DNA of 64,000 bases from Actinosynnema pretiosum (GTDB taxonomy: Bacteria; Actinomycetota; Actinomycetes; Mycobacteriales; Pseudonocardiaceae): assembly GCF_024171695.1 (NCBI RefSeq), contig NZ_JAMTCF010000018.1, forward strand, positions 1 through 64,000, written 5' to 3'. Below the pieces are notes generated by a model. That model was given only the letters and a program-made list of their open reading frames with translations, did not search any database and was not told the DNA's origin. How positions within the stretch are numbered: the first letter of the stretch is position 1; each line of letters starts with the position of its first letter. Positions 1-8,616 of the stretch are shown in pieces. The position numbers and the translations under genes were made by a program.

Positions 1-278
1 TCGAACTCGTCGATCGCCTCGGCGATGACGCGAACCCTCGCCACGAGCGCGGTGAGGGTGCCGTCGCGCGACCAGCGCCAGAACCGGTTGTAGACCGTCT
101 TCCACGGCCCGTACCGTTCGGGAAGGTCACGCCACGCGATCCCGGACTTGGCCTTGAACAGCATCCCGTTGATCACCCGACGGTCGTCCACCCGAGGACG
201 ACCCTTCGCGCCCGAGACTGGCAGCAACGGCTCGATCACCCGCCACTGCTCATCGGTCAACTCGTGCCTGCGGATCAC
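1..278 (-). CDS. IS5-family transposase, N-terminal part
   Basis: Reading on the minus strand from a GTG at 278 gives about 92 residues beginning VIRRHELTDEQWRVIEPLLP, then GRPRVDDRRVINGMLFKAKS and a GIAWRDLPERYGPW-type block. This is the N-terminal helix-turn-helix region (DUF4096) typical of IS5-family transposases of actinomycetes. The catalytic DDE region lies beyond the left edge. The start codon is about 48 bp inside the terminal repeat, as usual for these elements. Family assignment is firm; the subgroup cannot be fixed from this fragment. Confidence 0.88.
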   Translation of the reverse strand, partial: MIRRHELTDEQWRVIEPLLPVSGAKGRPRVDDRRVINGMLFKAKSGIAWRDLPERYGPWKTVYNRFWRWSRDGTLTALVARVRVIAEAIDEF

Positions 279-326
279 GACCCGAAATCAAAGCAGATCA
301 GCTACAACTGCTTTGAGGACACGCCC
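1..326 (-). mobile_element. IS5-family insertion sequence, one end only
   Basis: Partial insertion sequence running off the left edge of the window. It holds the start of an IS5-type transposase gene, and its outer end lies near position 326. There the sequence GGGCGTGTCCTCAAAG, read on the minus strand, looks like a terminal inverted repeat and abuts a CTAG-like target. The element sits inside the 3' part of the neighbouring LysM/BTAD regulator gene. The second end and the matching inverted repeat are outside the window, so the exact end is inferred. Confidence 0.8.
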
Positions 327-2684
327 TAGAGCGGCCACCGCGTCGAGCGCGTCTCGGCGGCTCGCTTCGCGGGTGGTCTCAAGCCATTCGCTGCTCATCC
401 CGTCGGCCAGCGGGCCGGTGTAGCTGTCCACGACATCCCGGTACGCCGCCGCCCGCTCCAGGTCGCTCGTGCGCTGTCGGGTCGCTGCCACGGCTGCGGC
501 GAAGCGGTGGTAGTCGACCTCGACGAGTTCGGGCGCCAAGCGGTAGCGGCCTTCGCCGACCAGCACGACGTCCGCCAGCGCGCCGTCGGTTGCGGTGGTC
601 AGGGAGCGACGCAGACGGGTGAGGGTGGTGTTCATCGCGTTGGTGGTCCTGTCGGGGGAGCTGGACGCCCACAGGGCCGCTGTGAGGGCTTCTCGGCTGA
701 CGCCGTCGGGGTGCAGCGCGAGGTAGACCAGCAGCTCGCGCACGCGGGGTTGGAGCGCAGAGGTGATCTCGTGCTCGACCGGCTCCGCCCTGGCGCCCTC
801 AGGTGGTTGACGCCACCACACCTGCGGCAGACCGAGCACGCTGATCCGCAAAGGCGCGAGTGCCAAGTTTTGCTGCGGCGAATCGCGTTCACAAGCGCTG
901 GGATCGTGCTCTTCCTGGTTACCGGTTGGCACGTCTGCGGGACGTTGGGCGGCTTGCGGCTCGCCCTCCAGACGGACCGCGGCCAGGATCTCCAGCCCGT
1001 TTTCCGCTGGCGCTCCAGGCCGTGCCGCAGGTTCGCGGGCGGCTTCGTCCAGCAGGGGGAGAAGTGCGGCGGCATCACCATCCCCCAGCCTGAACAGGCT
1101 GGTGCTGGGTGGAAGGGCGCCTGCGGGGCTGGTGCAGGACACGGTGCCGTCCTGGCGGACGTGCGCGGTGACACCGGACGGCCACTGGCCGAGCAGGAGC
1201 CCGGTCACGCCAACGTGCGCCCCGCTGTCCAACACCGCTCGAAGCCTGCGGAGCTGGCGGTCGGGGGCGCGGGTCACCAGCACGGTGGCGGGCCAGGACG
1301 CGTTCGTGCTGGAGGGCGTGCCTGCGCGGGCCAGGATCTCGGCCTCCAGCTCGTCCAGGGCAGCGTCGAGGTCGACGGCGACGTGCAAGCCCGGCAGGAG
1401 GATGCGCTTGGTCGTTCGTCGTCCGACCAGCATCGTGAGGTCTCCTGTGGTGGTGAGCACCCGCGCGGTGCCTGCTGCGCCTTCGGATGCCGTGTTCAAC
1501 GCGGTGATCAGCAGTGCGCGAGCCGCGGACGTGGCGCCTACGCCGACCAGGCCCAGCCCGCCCGAAGCGGCCAGGTCCAGCACCGAACCGAGTGCTGCGT
1601 CGTCCCGGTCCTGCTGCTCTGAACGTGCCTCGTCCTGGTCGACGTGCTGGTGGACCATCCGCACCCCGTAGACCACCGGAGCCGCAGACAGATCGGCGCG
1701 GTCGCCACTACCGGGCAGGTAACGGCGCCCACGTCGACGGCGGGCGAGGACCACCGCCGACCCGAGCGCGGAGGCCGCCACCGCCCCGGCGAACGCCGTT
1801 TGCCTCCAGCGGACTCCTGTCTCACCAGGTGGCGGTGGTGCTGGTGGTGTGGCGTCCTCCGACGTGCCGGGGCGTTCAGGTGCTTGGCTGCCGCGCACGT
1901 CCTGCGGCGGGAGCACGTCGAGCTCCTGCGGAGCGGTCGACGCCGAAGGGGTCACCGGAGCGGGCACCACGGCTGCCGCAGCGACGGGCATGACGAGCTC
2001 TTCGCCAGGGAAGATCAGGTCCGGGTCGTCGAATGTCCCGCCGACCCGCTGCTTGCCCTTGTTCAGCTCGAAGACCTCCGGCCACCGGCCGCCGTCCCCG
2101 AGCGTGCGCTCAGCGATCCGCCACAGGGAGTCGTGCGTCCCGCTGCTCGGATCAGGGACCTGCACGACCACTGAAGCCGCAGCGCCTGGCCAGTGCTTCT
2201 CGATCGTGTTGTTCTCGGAGGAGGTCACTGCGGCGCTGGCTGTCCCCGCACTGGTCGTGACGGAGGCTGAGCCCGCCTGCTCACCCAGGAGAGCCAGCAG
2301 GAGCGTGCTCACGAGCGCCACCGCTGCCCGGTGCAGCGGACCGATCGTCGTCAGCTCCGGAAGGCGGGCTCCGCGCACGACGCTGACCGCGCAGCGGAGC
2401 ACATCGGTGGTGAACAGGCCCCAGGACGACCAGCAGGTGCAGGCGAGGAAGTCCAGCAGGAACTCGAAGGTCATGGGGTTCAGGAGCACCGCCTGCACCT
2501 GCGCCCACGACGGTGGCCGCGTGGGCAGCGGCCACCCCGCGACGTGGACGAGCCCCCAAGGCAGCCCGAGCACCACCCCGGTCAGCACCGTCGCGGCCAG
2601 CAGGCCGCGCAGCGATCTGAGCACCCCGGCGAAGAGCCACCGAAGTCGTCCTGTTGACCGCCGACCGCGCGGTGACGTGACCAC
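288..2684 (-). CDS. LysM/BTAD-domain membrane-anchored regulator, 3' end interrupted by IS
   Basis: Protein of 798 residues with two or three hydrophobic segments in the first 140 residues. A LysM-like domain follows (around residues 180-240; SLWRIAERTLGDGGRWPEVF), then a long proline/alanine-rich linker. Near the C-terminus are a winged-helix segment (around 655-725) and the beginning of a bacterial transcriptional activator (BTAD) domain. Such proteins commonly sit at the end of Tad pilus loci in actinobacteria and are thought to regulate them. The last dozen or so codons are read from the terminal repeat of the IS, so the reading frame ends inside foreign DNA. The BTAD domain is cut after roughly its first third, and the product is probably non-functional or altered. 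GTG start. Confidence 0.8.
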   Translation of the reverse strand: MVTSPRGRRSTGRLRWLFAGVLRSLRGLLAATVLTGVVLGLPWGLVHVAGWPLPTRPPSWAQVQAVLLNPMTFEFLLDFLACTCWSSWGLFTTDVLRCAVSVVRGARLPELTTIGPLHRAAVALVSTLLLALLGEQAGSASVTTSAGTASAAVTSSENNTIEKHWPGAAASVVVQVPDPSSGTHDSLWRIAERTLGDGGRWPEVFELNKGKQRVGGTFDDPDLIFPGEELVMPVAAAAVVPAPVTPSASTAPQELDVLPPQDVRGSQAPERPGTSEDATPPAPPPPGETGVRWRQTAFAGAVAASALGSAVVLARRRRGRRYLPGSGDRADLSAAPVVYGVRMVHQHVDQDEARSEQQDRDDAALGSVLDLAASGGLGLVGVGATSAARALLITALNTASEGAAGTARVLTTTGDLTMLVGRRTTKRILLPGLHVAVDLDAALDELEAEILARAGTPSSTNASWPATVLVTRAPDRQLRRLRAVLDSGAHVGVTGLLLGQWPSGVTAHVRQDGTVSCTSPAGALPPSTSLFRLGDGDAAALLPLLDEAAREPAARPGAPAENGLEILAAVRLEGEPQAAQRPADVPTGNQEEHDPSACERDSPQQNLALAPLRISVLGLPQVWWRQPPEGARAEPVEHEITSALQPRVRELLVYLALHPDGVSREALTAALWASSSPDRTTNAMNTTLTRLRRSLTTATDGALADVVLVGEGRYRLAPELVEVDYHRFAAAVAATRQRTSDLERAAAYRDVVDSYTGPLADGMSSEWLETTREASRRDALDAVAALGRVLKAVVADLL

Positions 2685-2715
2685 GGCGTTCCCTCCTCAC
2701 GGGTGCGGTGAGCGG

Positions 2716-3111
2716 TCAGCCCTCAGGTGGGGGAGTTGGTTCGCTCCGGCCCGCCTGCGCCTCCACGACCTCGGGTGGGGAAGAGGCCCCTGCCGGTGTG
2801 CGCGTTCGCTTGCGCCCCTTGTCGACGCGCGGCTTCCTGCGCCTGGTGCTGGCCGTCCTGCGGGTCTCCAGCCACTGGGCGAGGTCGGCGGCCTCGACCT
2901 CGGTGAACCGCGCCAGCTCGTCCACGTCGATGACGTCCTGCGCGGCGAGCAGGACGTCGCCGAGCGCCTGCTCGACCTCCTCCAGCTGACCGAGGACGGC
3001 GGCCCGCCGGAGGGCGAGCTCGCCGACCTGCTGGGCGGCTGCGGAACGGCGTGCGCTGCGCGCGCTGTCGGCTTGCGCGACGCGCTGCCTGATCTGCTCG
3101 GGTGTGCTCAT
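2716..3111 (-). CDS. small hypothetical protein, charged and coiled-coil-like
   Basis: About 131 residues from an ATG at 3111 preceded by a GGAGGA ribosome-binding site. The N-terminal two thirds is alanine/glutamate/arginine-rich and probably helical (RVAQADSARSARRSAAAQQV, then an ELARFTEVEAADLAQWLE segment). The C-terminus is a basic, proline-rich tail. It lies between the TadG-like gene and the BTAD regulator in the same orientation, so it belongs to the Tad operon. I do not recognise a family. A regulatory or assembly role would be a guess from position only. Confidence 0.6.
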   Translation of the reverse strand: MSTPEQIRQRVAQADSARSARRSAAAQQVGELALRRAAVLGQLEEVEQALGDVLLAAQDVIDVDELARFTEVEAADLAQWLETRRTASTRRRKPRVDKGRKRTRTPAGASSPPEVVEAQAGRSEPTPPPEG

Positions 3112-3160
3112 CTTCTGGTTCTCCTCCTGCGTCAAGGCGTGCTGAGCGGGAAGCGGGTGT

Positions 3161-3574
3161 TCACCCCGTGGTCGGGCCGGCGCTGGCGCGGCTTTGCACC
3201 GGCAGCGACGTGATGCCGACCAGCCAGAGCAGTTGGGTGCTTCGGGACGCGGTCACGGTGACGGTGACGACCTTCTCGGTGGCGGTCGCCGTTCCGGTCG
3301 CGCCCTGTGCCGCGAGGTGCGCCTGCGCGTCCGCGACAGCTTGCGCGGGAAGCAGCCGAAGGGCGCCGTCGGTCCGGTAGCCTGCCAGGTCGATGGCTTG
3401 CGCACCGGCCCGAGCGGCTGACTCCGCTTGACCGGTGGCCCGCACCTTCGCCGCCAGCGCGAGACCCCCGTCGAGGACCAGACCGGTCAGGACGAGAAGT
3501 CCTGCGGTGAGCGCCAGCACGAACGCGCTCGTCCGCCCCTCGGCGGCACACCACCACTGGGTGCGCGTGCTCAT
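3161..3574 (-). CDS. TadG-like pilus assembly protein (Rv3660c-neighbourhood TadE-like)
   Basis: 137-residue protein from the ATG at 3574, which overlaps the stop of the preceding TadE gene (ATGA). A single membrane helix near residues 18-40 ([20 protein letters not shown]) is followed by an [20 protein letters not shown] segment, the hallmark of TadE/TadG-like minor pilin proteins. The rest is predicted extracellular. In Tad systems these pseudopilins sit in the pilus and help assembly. Together with the two upstream TadE genes it completes the usual actinobacterial trio. Assigned to TadG rather than TadE mainly by position and by its lack of an E+5-type cleavage site. Confidence 0.75.
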   Translation of the reverse strand: MSTRTQWWCAAEGRTSAFVLALTAGLLVLTGLVLDGGLALAAKVRATGQAESAARAGAQAIDLAGYRTDGALRLLPAQAVADAQAHLAAQGATGTATATEKVVTVTVTASRSTQLLWLVGITSLPVQSRASAGPTTG

Positions 3575-4056
3575 CCTCGCCCTCCGGTTCCCCCGGACCG
3601 CCACCGGTCGATCGGTTCGACCGAGGTCGCTGTCAGGACCGAGCTGCCGGGCATACCGAGGAGGATCGCGTCGCCGAAGTCCACCTCGCAGGACACCGTC
3701 ACCGCGACCGCGTCGCCGGGGCCTGCCGTCGTGGTGCTCACCGTCAGCGCCGCGCAGACCGCCCCAGCCGAGGCCAGCGCACTGGTCGCGGTCTGCTGGG
3801 CGGCGGTGGACGCGGCCAGAGGGCTGCGCTCGATGCTCGCCGCACGGGCCGCTTGGTGGGCGGCGTCGTCGACGCGGATGCGCGCGTCGACACCCCGGTG
3901 GACGACCACGCCGACGAAGACCAGCAGCACGACCAGGAAGGGCGCCACGAGCACGGTTTCGGCCGCCACGGACCCGCTGCTCGTGCGCCACCACGTTGTC
4001 CACTCGGGCTGGACGCGAGGCGGGCGGCAGCCAGCCGTGCGCTGTTCGGTTGCCAT
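3571..4056 (-). CDS. TadE-family minor pilin
   Basis: 161 residues from the ATG at 4056, with AGGAGG nine bases upstream; an in-frame GTG at 4065 is less well spaced. The N-terminus has a [20 protein letters not shown] stretch, in which the E followed by a hydrophobic helix is the type IV prepilin-like signal processed by the prepilin peptidase. The helix is followed by [20 protein letters not shown], matching TadE proteins. It overlaps the next gene by four bases, so the two are translationally coupled. Role: pseudopilin or anchoring subunit of the Flp pilus. Confidence 0.8.
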   Translation of the reverse strand: MATEQRTAGCRPPRVQPEWTTWWRTSSGSVAAETVLVAPFLVVLLVFVGVVVHRGVDARIRVDDAAHQAARAASIERSPLAASTAAQQTATSALASAGAVCAALTVSTTTAGPGDAVAVTVSCEVDFGDAILLGMPGSSVLTATSVEPIDRWRSGGTGGRG

Positions 4057-4061
4057 CACGT

Positions 4062-4505
4062 TCACCCTCCTGCCAGATCGAGGACGAACCGCTCGACTGG
4101 GCCGCTGGCTTCGGCGTGCACGGGCAGCGTCAGGAACGGCACGACCCGGCTCGCCGTCCCGGTGATCCGCACCGACGCCGTGACCGCCTCCCGCTTGGCG
4201 GCCACCGAGGGATCGGCGAGCGGGCCGCGCGCGAGCTGGTCGAGGAGCTGTCGGGCGGCAGCTGTTCCCGCCGAAGCGGTGCCGTGCACGGCGCGGGTGG
4301 CGGCCAGTCCGTGCGCGGCGGCGGCCTGCGCGATGTGGGTGGCGTGGGACCAGAGCGCGAACTGGACGATGGCCAGCAGCGCCAGCAGGAGCAGTGGCGT
4401 GACGACGACCAGCTCCGCGCTCACCGACCCCCGATCGCCCCGCAGCACCCGGCACAGCCGGTCTCCCAGGCAGACTGCGACCCTGAACTGGTGGAGCTCG
4501 GTCAC
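4062..4505 (-). CDS. TadE-family minor pilin
   Basis: 147 residues starting at a GTG (4505) that overlaps the Flp pilin stop (GTGA). The segment [20 protein letters not shown] shows the prepilin-type site: G, then SVSAE, then a hydrophobic helix around residues 30-50. The remainder is a small alanine-rich extracellular domain. It is one of two adjacent TadE-type genes, a duplication that is normal in actinobacterial Tad loci. It probably forms a heterodimer with the next TadE protein in the pilus base or shaft. Confidence 0.78.
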   Translation of the reverse strand: MTELHQFRVAVCLGDRLCRVLRGDRGSVSAELVVVTPLLLLALLAIVQFALWSHATHIAQAAAAHGLAATRAVHGTASAGTAAARQLLDQLARGPLADPSVAAKREAVTASVRITGTASRVVPFLTLPVHAEASGPVERFVLDLAGG

Positions 4506-4693
4506 AAGCTGATGCTGTTGGCCTTCTCCGTGACCTTGACGACGAGGATCGCGACCACGACGAGCGCGGCGGCGACCAGCATCGCGGTCACCAGCACGGT
4601 CTCGGTGGAGTACCCGGCCTCCGGGGATCGGCGCAACCGCTCCCACCGCGCGCGGAGCGTCGTCCACCACGTGTCCAGCTGTGTTCCTGACAT
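4502..4693 (-). CDS. Flp-type major pilin or small pilin-like membrane protein
   Basis: 63 residues from an ATG at 4693. A short basic N-terminus ends in [20 protein letters not shown], where the glycine followed by YSTE and a hydrophobic helix is the Flp prepilin cleavage motif. Only a short tail ([11 protein letters not shown]) follows the helix. Size, motif and position directly after TadC fit the Flp pilin, the main subunit of the Tad pilus. It overlaps the downstream TadE gene. Confidence 0.75.
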   Translation of the reverse strand: MSGTQLDTWWTTLRARWERLRRSPEAGYSTETVLVTAMLVAAALVVVAILVVKVTEKANSISL

Positions 4694-4737
4694 GACGGTC
4701 TCCTTTGGTGTGCAAGGACTTCCCTCTCGATCGGAGG

Positions 4738-5631
4738 TCACAGTCCGTTGAGGACCTGGGTGACGGCGGGGTGCGCGATGAAGGCCAGGAACCCCAGGAG
4801 GAGCAGCACGACCGGCAAGGACATCCGCTCGGTCGCGGCTTGGGCCTGTCTCTCGGCCTCGATGACCTGGCGGTTCCGCATGGCCGACGCCTTGGCAGCG
4901 AGCGACGAGCGGACCTTGGCACCCTCGGTGCCCACCAAGCTGACCGAGGCGGCCAGCTCGACCAGCTCGACGACGTCCAGCTCCTCGCCGAGCTCGCGCA
5001 GGGGCGTCCACGGGGCCGTGCGGGTCAGCCTGGAGGTGTCCAGCGCCCGGCGGATCCGCTCGAACGCCCACCCCCGGCCGACCGCCACCGCGCCGCCCAG
5101 GGCGCTGTCGACCCCGGCGCCACCCGCCACGGTGATCCAGACCAGATCCAGGTAGGCGGACAGGGCGTGCCGGAAGTCCTCGCGCAGCCTCGAAGCCAGG
5201 GCTCGCGCGCGCAGGTCCGGTAGGACGAAGCCCACGACGGCCAAGAGGAGACCGCACAGGAGGGGGAACCCGGCTCCCGGATCAGCGCCGCACAGGGCGA
5301 GGAGCATCGTGAGCAGGGCGGGCAGCAGCAGACCGGCGACGGCGAACACCGCTTTCTCCGCGAGGTGCGCCGAGCTGGAGCGACCGATCACGGCCAGGTC
5401 GCGGGTCAGGCGTGCTCCGGGGAGGCCGAGGGCGCGCAGCGGGGCGACGGCGGGCCTGCCGAGACGAGCGGCCCAACCCGTGTCTCCCGGGTCTGGAACC
5501 GGGGGTGGTGCGGTGGCGCGCGCCAGCACCACGCCGAGGGCCGGCTTGGGCGGGAACAGGTGCACCGCCACCATCCACAGCCCGATCCCCGTCCCGCACC
5601 CCAGCAGAGCGCAGGTGATCACCGGGCTCAC
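4738..5631 (-). CDS. tadC: TadC, type II secretion F-family inner-membrane platform protein
   Basis: 297 residues from a GTG at 5631 overlapping the TadB stop (GTGA). Hydrophobic segments lie near the N-terminus (residues 1-25), around 100-150 and at the C-terminus. Between them is the cytoplasmic T2SSF domain (RLREDFRHALSAYLDLVWIT ... ALDTSRLTRTAPWTPLRELG ... GTEGAKVRSSLAAKA). With TadB it forms the inner-membrane platform on which the TadA ATPase acts. Length and topology are normal. Confidence 0.85.
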   Translation of the reverse strand: MSPVITCALLGCGTGIGLWMVAVHLFPPKPALGVVLARATAPPPVPDPGDTGWAARLGRPAVAPLRALGLPGARLTRDLAVIGRSSSAHLAEKAVFAVAGLLLPALLTMLLALCGADPGAGFPLLCGLLLAVVGFVLPDLRARALASRLREDFRHALSAYLDLVWITVAGGAGVDSALGGAVAVGRGWAFERIRRALDTSRLTRTAPWTPLRELGEELDVVELVELAASVSLVGTEGAKVRSSLAAKASAMRNRQVIEAERQAQAATERMSLPVVLLLLGFLAFIAHPAVTQVLNGL

Positions 5632-6503
5632 CCCCGCTGTCCCGTGATGGCCACCACGGGTGGCTCGGAGGCGAGGAAGCGATCTGGGCGGTGGACGCGC
5701 GCGATGCGTGCCAGCCACGCGAACCCGACGGCGAACAGCGCGCCGACACCGAGCAGCACCAGCTGTCCGGTGGCGCTGTCGTAGGCGCTCAGGTAGTCCC
5801 GGTTGAGCAGCACCACGGCGACGGCGAAGCCGCCGGTCGTGCCAACGATGACGCGCACCGAGGTCCGGGTGCGGGCGCGTCCCGCCTCCACGCGCAGCCG
5901 CATCGCCGCCTGCCCGCGAGCGGTCTCGGCCAGCGAACCCAGCAGCTCGGCCAGGTGCCTGCTCTGCTGCTCCGCAGCCAGCAGGAGGGCCGCGACCACC
6001 AGGTCGCCAACCGGGTCGTCCAGCTCGTCACCCAGCCTGCGCAGCGCTCCGCCCAGGCGCTCACCGCTCTCGAGCCGGGCACCCAGCGCTCCGACCTCGG
6101 CGCGGATCGCCGCAGGAGCCAGTGGTGCGGTGACCAGGACCGCCTGCTCCAGCCCGGCGGCGGCGGACAGGTTGTCCCGCAGCATCTCCGCCCAGGTCGC
6201 GACGGCCTCGACGCGCGCCACCCGGCGGGTGTGCTCGGGATCGCGGCCGAGGACGCCGGGCAGCGCCCAAGCGGCGAGCCCCGCCAGTCCGGCGCCGACG
6301 ACCCACCCGGTGGCCAGACCGGTCAACAGACCCACCGTCGCCGCGAACACGGCACGCGGCACTCGGCTCCGGTCCGGGAACAGCGCGGCTCGCAGACGCT
6401 GAGGGCGGGGAACCGTGCCGAGGAAGCTCAGGAGCACCAGCAGCAGGCCAAGACCCGCCCCCGCGCCGAGCAGCGCGGGCACGAGCACCGTCATGGGGAT
6501 CAC
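5628..6503 (-). CDS. tadB: TadB, type II secretion F-family inner-membrane platform protein
   Basis: 291 residues if started at the GTG (6503) that overlaps the TadA stop; an ATG at 6494 is an alternative. Two N-terminal membrane helices, a central T2SSF cytoplasmic domain (ATWAEMLRDNLSAAAGLEQA ... ALLLAAEQQSRHLAELLGSL), and two C-terminal helices around VIVGTTGGFAVAVVLL. Paralogue and partner of TadC. It lies between tadA and tadC in the standard Tad order. Confidence 0.87.
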   Translation of the reverse strand: MIPMTVLVPALLGAGAGLGLLLVLLSFLGTVPRPQRLRAALFPDRSRVPRAVFAATVGLLTGLATGWVVGAGLAGLAAWALPGVLGRDPEHTRRVARVEAVATWAEMLRDNLSAAAGLEQAVLVTAPLAPAAIRAEVGALGARLESGERLGGALRRLGDELDDPVGDLVVAALLLAAEQQSRHLAELLGSLAETARGQAAMRLRVEAGRARTRTSVRVIVGTTGGFAVAVVLLNRDYLSAYDSATGQLVLLGVGALFAVGFAWLARIARVHRPDRFLASEPPVVAITGQRG

Positions 6504-7870
6504 GGCGCCCACCAGCCTTCCGGCCGGTCCAGCACGCCGGGATCGAGACCGGCGTCCACCAGCACGTCGAGGGTCGTGGCGCGCAGCGCTCCGGGAACCG
6601 GGCGGGCCCGGTGATCGGAGCCGGGCCGGTACACCTCGTTGGAGACGACCTGGGGCCCGTCGGCGCCCACGACCTCCCGGATCGAGGACACCACGCGCGT
6701 GCGCCGGTCCGCGCCTCGGGCCAGGTGCACCACGAAGTGCACGGAACCGGCCACGAGCAGGTTGGTCGCTTCCAGCGGCAGCCGCTCGGCGGCTTGAGCG
6801 GCGTAGGAGGCGAGCCGGGTGAACGCCAGCTGCGAACTGCTGGCGTGCAGGGTCGCCATCGAGCCGTCGTTGCCCTGGCTCATCGCGTTGCACATCGGGA
6901 TCACCTCGGGACCCCGGATCTCCCCGACGATCACCCGGTCCGGGCTCATCCGCAGGGCCCACCGCACCAGCTCGGCCTGGGAGACCGCGCCCGAGTCCTC
7001 GATGTTCGGGTCGCGGGCTTGCAGGGCGACGACGTCCGCGTGGACGTTCGAGGCGCGCTCCAGCCCGAGCTCGAAGGCGTCCTCGACGGTCACCAGGCGC
7101 TCCATCGGGTCCATCTCGGCCGCGAGCGCCCTCAGCAGGGTCGTCTTGCCCGCGCCGGTGCCTCCCGTGATCAGCAGGTTCATCCGCGCCCTGACCAAGG
7201 CACCCAGGAACTCCTCCAGACCGGGGTCGACGGTGCCGTGGCGACGCAGCTCGGCCAGCGTGGTGGTGAGGTAGCCGTGGCGGCGGATCGACAGCGCCGT
7301 CACGCCCCCGGCGGTCAGGGCCATCACGGCGCACAGCCGCTGACCGCCCGGCAGCTGCAGGTGGACCACCGGGCTGCCCTGGTCGAAGCGGCGCTCCTGG
7401 CTGGAAGCGCGGGCAGCCAGTAGCCGGACCAGGTCCGTCAGCTCCTCGTTGGACTCGGCGATCGGGTCGACCTGGGCGCGGCGGCCGTCGCTGTACTGGA
7501 CGAACACCCGGTCGTGCCCGTTGGCGTTGATCGTCTCCACCGCCGGGTCCTCCAGCAGCGGCTGCAACCCGGCCAGACCGAACAGCTCGTTTACGACCTC
7601 GTCGACGACCTGCTGCTCGACGTCGGGGGACAGCAGGGTCCGGCCTGCGGCGAGCTCGTTCTCGGCGTGCCCGCGCAGGGCCTGGTCGAGGATGGCGCGC
7701 GCCCTCTCGTGCTGGCCGTGCGCACCACCGCGCTCCTGGTCGCGGGCCACCTGGCGAGGTAGTTCGGTGGTGACCTGTTCGCGCAGGTGCTGGCGCAGCC
7801 GGGTTGCCGCGAGCACGCGCTCATCCGCTCCCTGCGGCGGTACGGTGGCGCCCAAGCGTTCGCTGATCAT
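6500..7870 (-). CDS. tadA: TadA/CpaF family pilus-assembly ATPase
   Basis: 456 residues. The C-terminal secretion ATPase domain carries Walker A GGTGAGKTT at about residues 236-244, a VTVEDAFEL Asp-box-like segment, and the Walker B region SPDRVIVGEIRGPEV, followed by MSQGNDGSMATLHAS, characteristic of TadA/CpaF ATPases. The N-terminal 150 residues form the usual helical region. It powers pilin polymerisation at the cytoplasmic face of the TadB/TadC platform. ATG start overlapping the TadZ stop. Confidence 0.93.
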   Translation of the reverse strand: MISERLGATVPPQGADERVLAATRLRQHLREQVTTELPRQVARDQERGGAHGQHERARAILDQALRGHAENELAAGRTLLSPDVEQQVVDEVVNELFGLAGLQPLLEDPAVETINANGHDRVFVQYSDGRRAQVDPIAESNEELTDLVRLLAARASSQERRFDQGSPVVHLQLPGGQRLCAVMALTAGGVTALSIRRHGYLTTTLAELRRHGTVDPGLEEFLGALVRARMNLLITGGTGAGKTTLLRALAAEMDPMERLVTVEDAFELGLERASNVHADVVALQARDPNIEDSGAVSQAELVRWALRMSPDRVIVGEIRGPEVIPMCNAMSQGNDGSMATLHASSSQLAFTRLASYAAQAAERLPLEATNLLVAGSVHFVVHLARGADRRTRVVSSIREVVGADGPQVVSNEVYRPGSDHRARPVPGALRATTLDVLVDAGLDPGVLDRPEGWWAP

Positions 7871-8616
7871 GACTCATTCCCTTCCTGCTGCTGGACGTTC
7901 CGGTTGGCGAGCTCGACGGCGACGCGGTGCGCGAAGCGCCCGAGCCGGGAGCGCGCAGGAGCGCGGGCGCCCCAGCCCGCTCTGACCGGTCGGCCGCAGA
8001 ACGCTGCCGCGCCGCGCGGGTCGTGAGGCACCCGCCCGAGTGGCGGAACCCCCAGCTCGCGGGCGACCTCGGCGGTGGAGCAGCCGTCACCTGCCAGGAG
8101 CAGGACCGGGTTCGGGCTCCAGCCGCCCACCTCGGCGATCCGCTGCGGCAGGTGCGCCAGGTCGTCGGCACGCGCTCGTGACAGCAGCACCACCGCGTCC
8201 GAGGAACGTGCGATCGCCAGCGCGGGGGAGTCGGTGTCCACCCGTCCGCAGTCGACGACGACCAGCAGGCCGAGGTGGCCCGCCGCCTCGCGGAGAACGA
8301 CCGGGGGCGTGCCCAACGCCGCCAGAGCCGCTCGGGCTTGCCGAGCGTCCGGTGGGGCGATGACGACGGGCAGGCCTCCGGGCAGGAGTTGGGAGTGCTG
8401 CTGCACCAGGTCGGCGGCGGCATCACGCCGTGCCGCCGCCGCGAGGGAGACCAAGCTCGGGCTGGAGTCCAAGGAGAAGCGCGCGGCGAGATCACCGCCC
8501 GCAGGGTCAGCTTCGACGAGCAGCGGGCGTGCGGGGGAGGGCCACCGCGCCGCCAGCGCCACGGCGAACACGGTCGCCCCCGGCGAGCCCTTCAACGACA
8601 GCACCGAGATCAGCAT
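7867..8616 (-). CDS. tadZ: TadZ/CpaE-like, MinD-family ATPase
   Basis: 249 residues from an ATG at 8616 that shares one base with the upstream stop (TGATG). It begins MLISVLSLKGSPGATVFAVA, a deviant Walker A of the ParA/MinD type (KGSPGAT), with LLVEADPAGGDLAARF as the A'-like segment and LGLLVVVDCGRVDTDSPALA as the Walker B region. TadZ/CpaE proteins place the Tad machinery in the cell. There is no clear N-terminal receiver-like domain, so this is a short form. Confidence 0.8.
   Translation of the reverse strand: MLISVLSLKGSPGATVFAVALAARWPSPARPLLVEADPAGGDLAARFSLDSSPSLVSLAAAARRDAAADLVQQHSQLLPGGLPVVIAPPDARQARAALAALGTPPVVLREAAGHLGLLVVVDCGRVDTDSPALAIARSSDAVVLLSRARADDLAHLPQRIAEVGGWSPNPVLLLAGDGCSTAEVARELGVPPLGRVPHDPRGAAAFCGRPVRAGWGARAPARSRLGRFAHRVAVELANRNVQQQEGNES

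Noticed and set aside
507-1671. Long plus-strand reading frames opposite the BTAD regulator
   Set aside because: They are the antisense of a gene with clear LysM and BTAD features. Their Arg/Gly/Ala-rich products have no domain logic.
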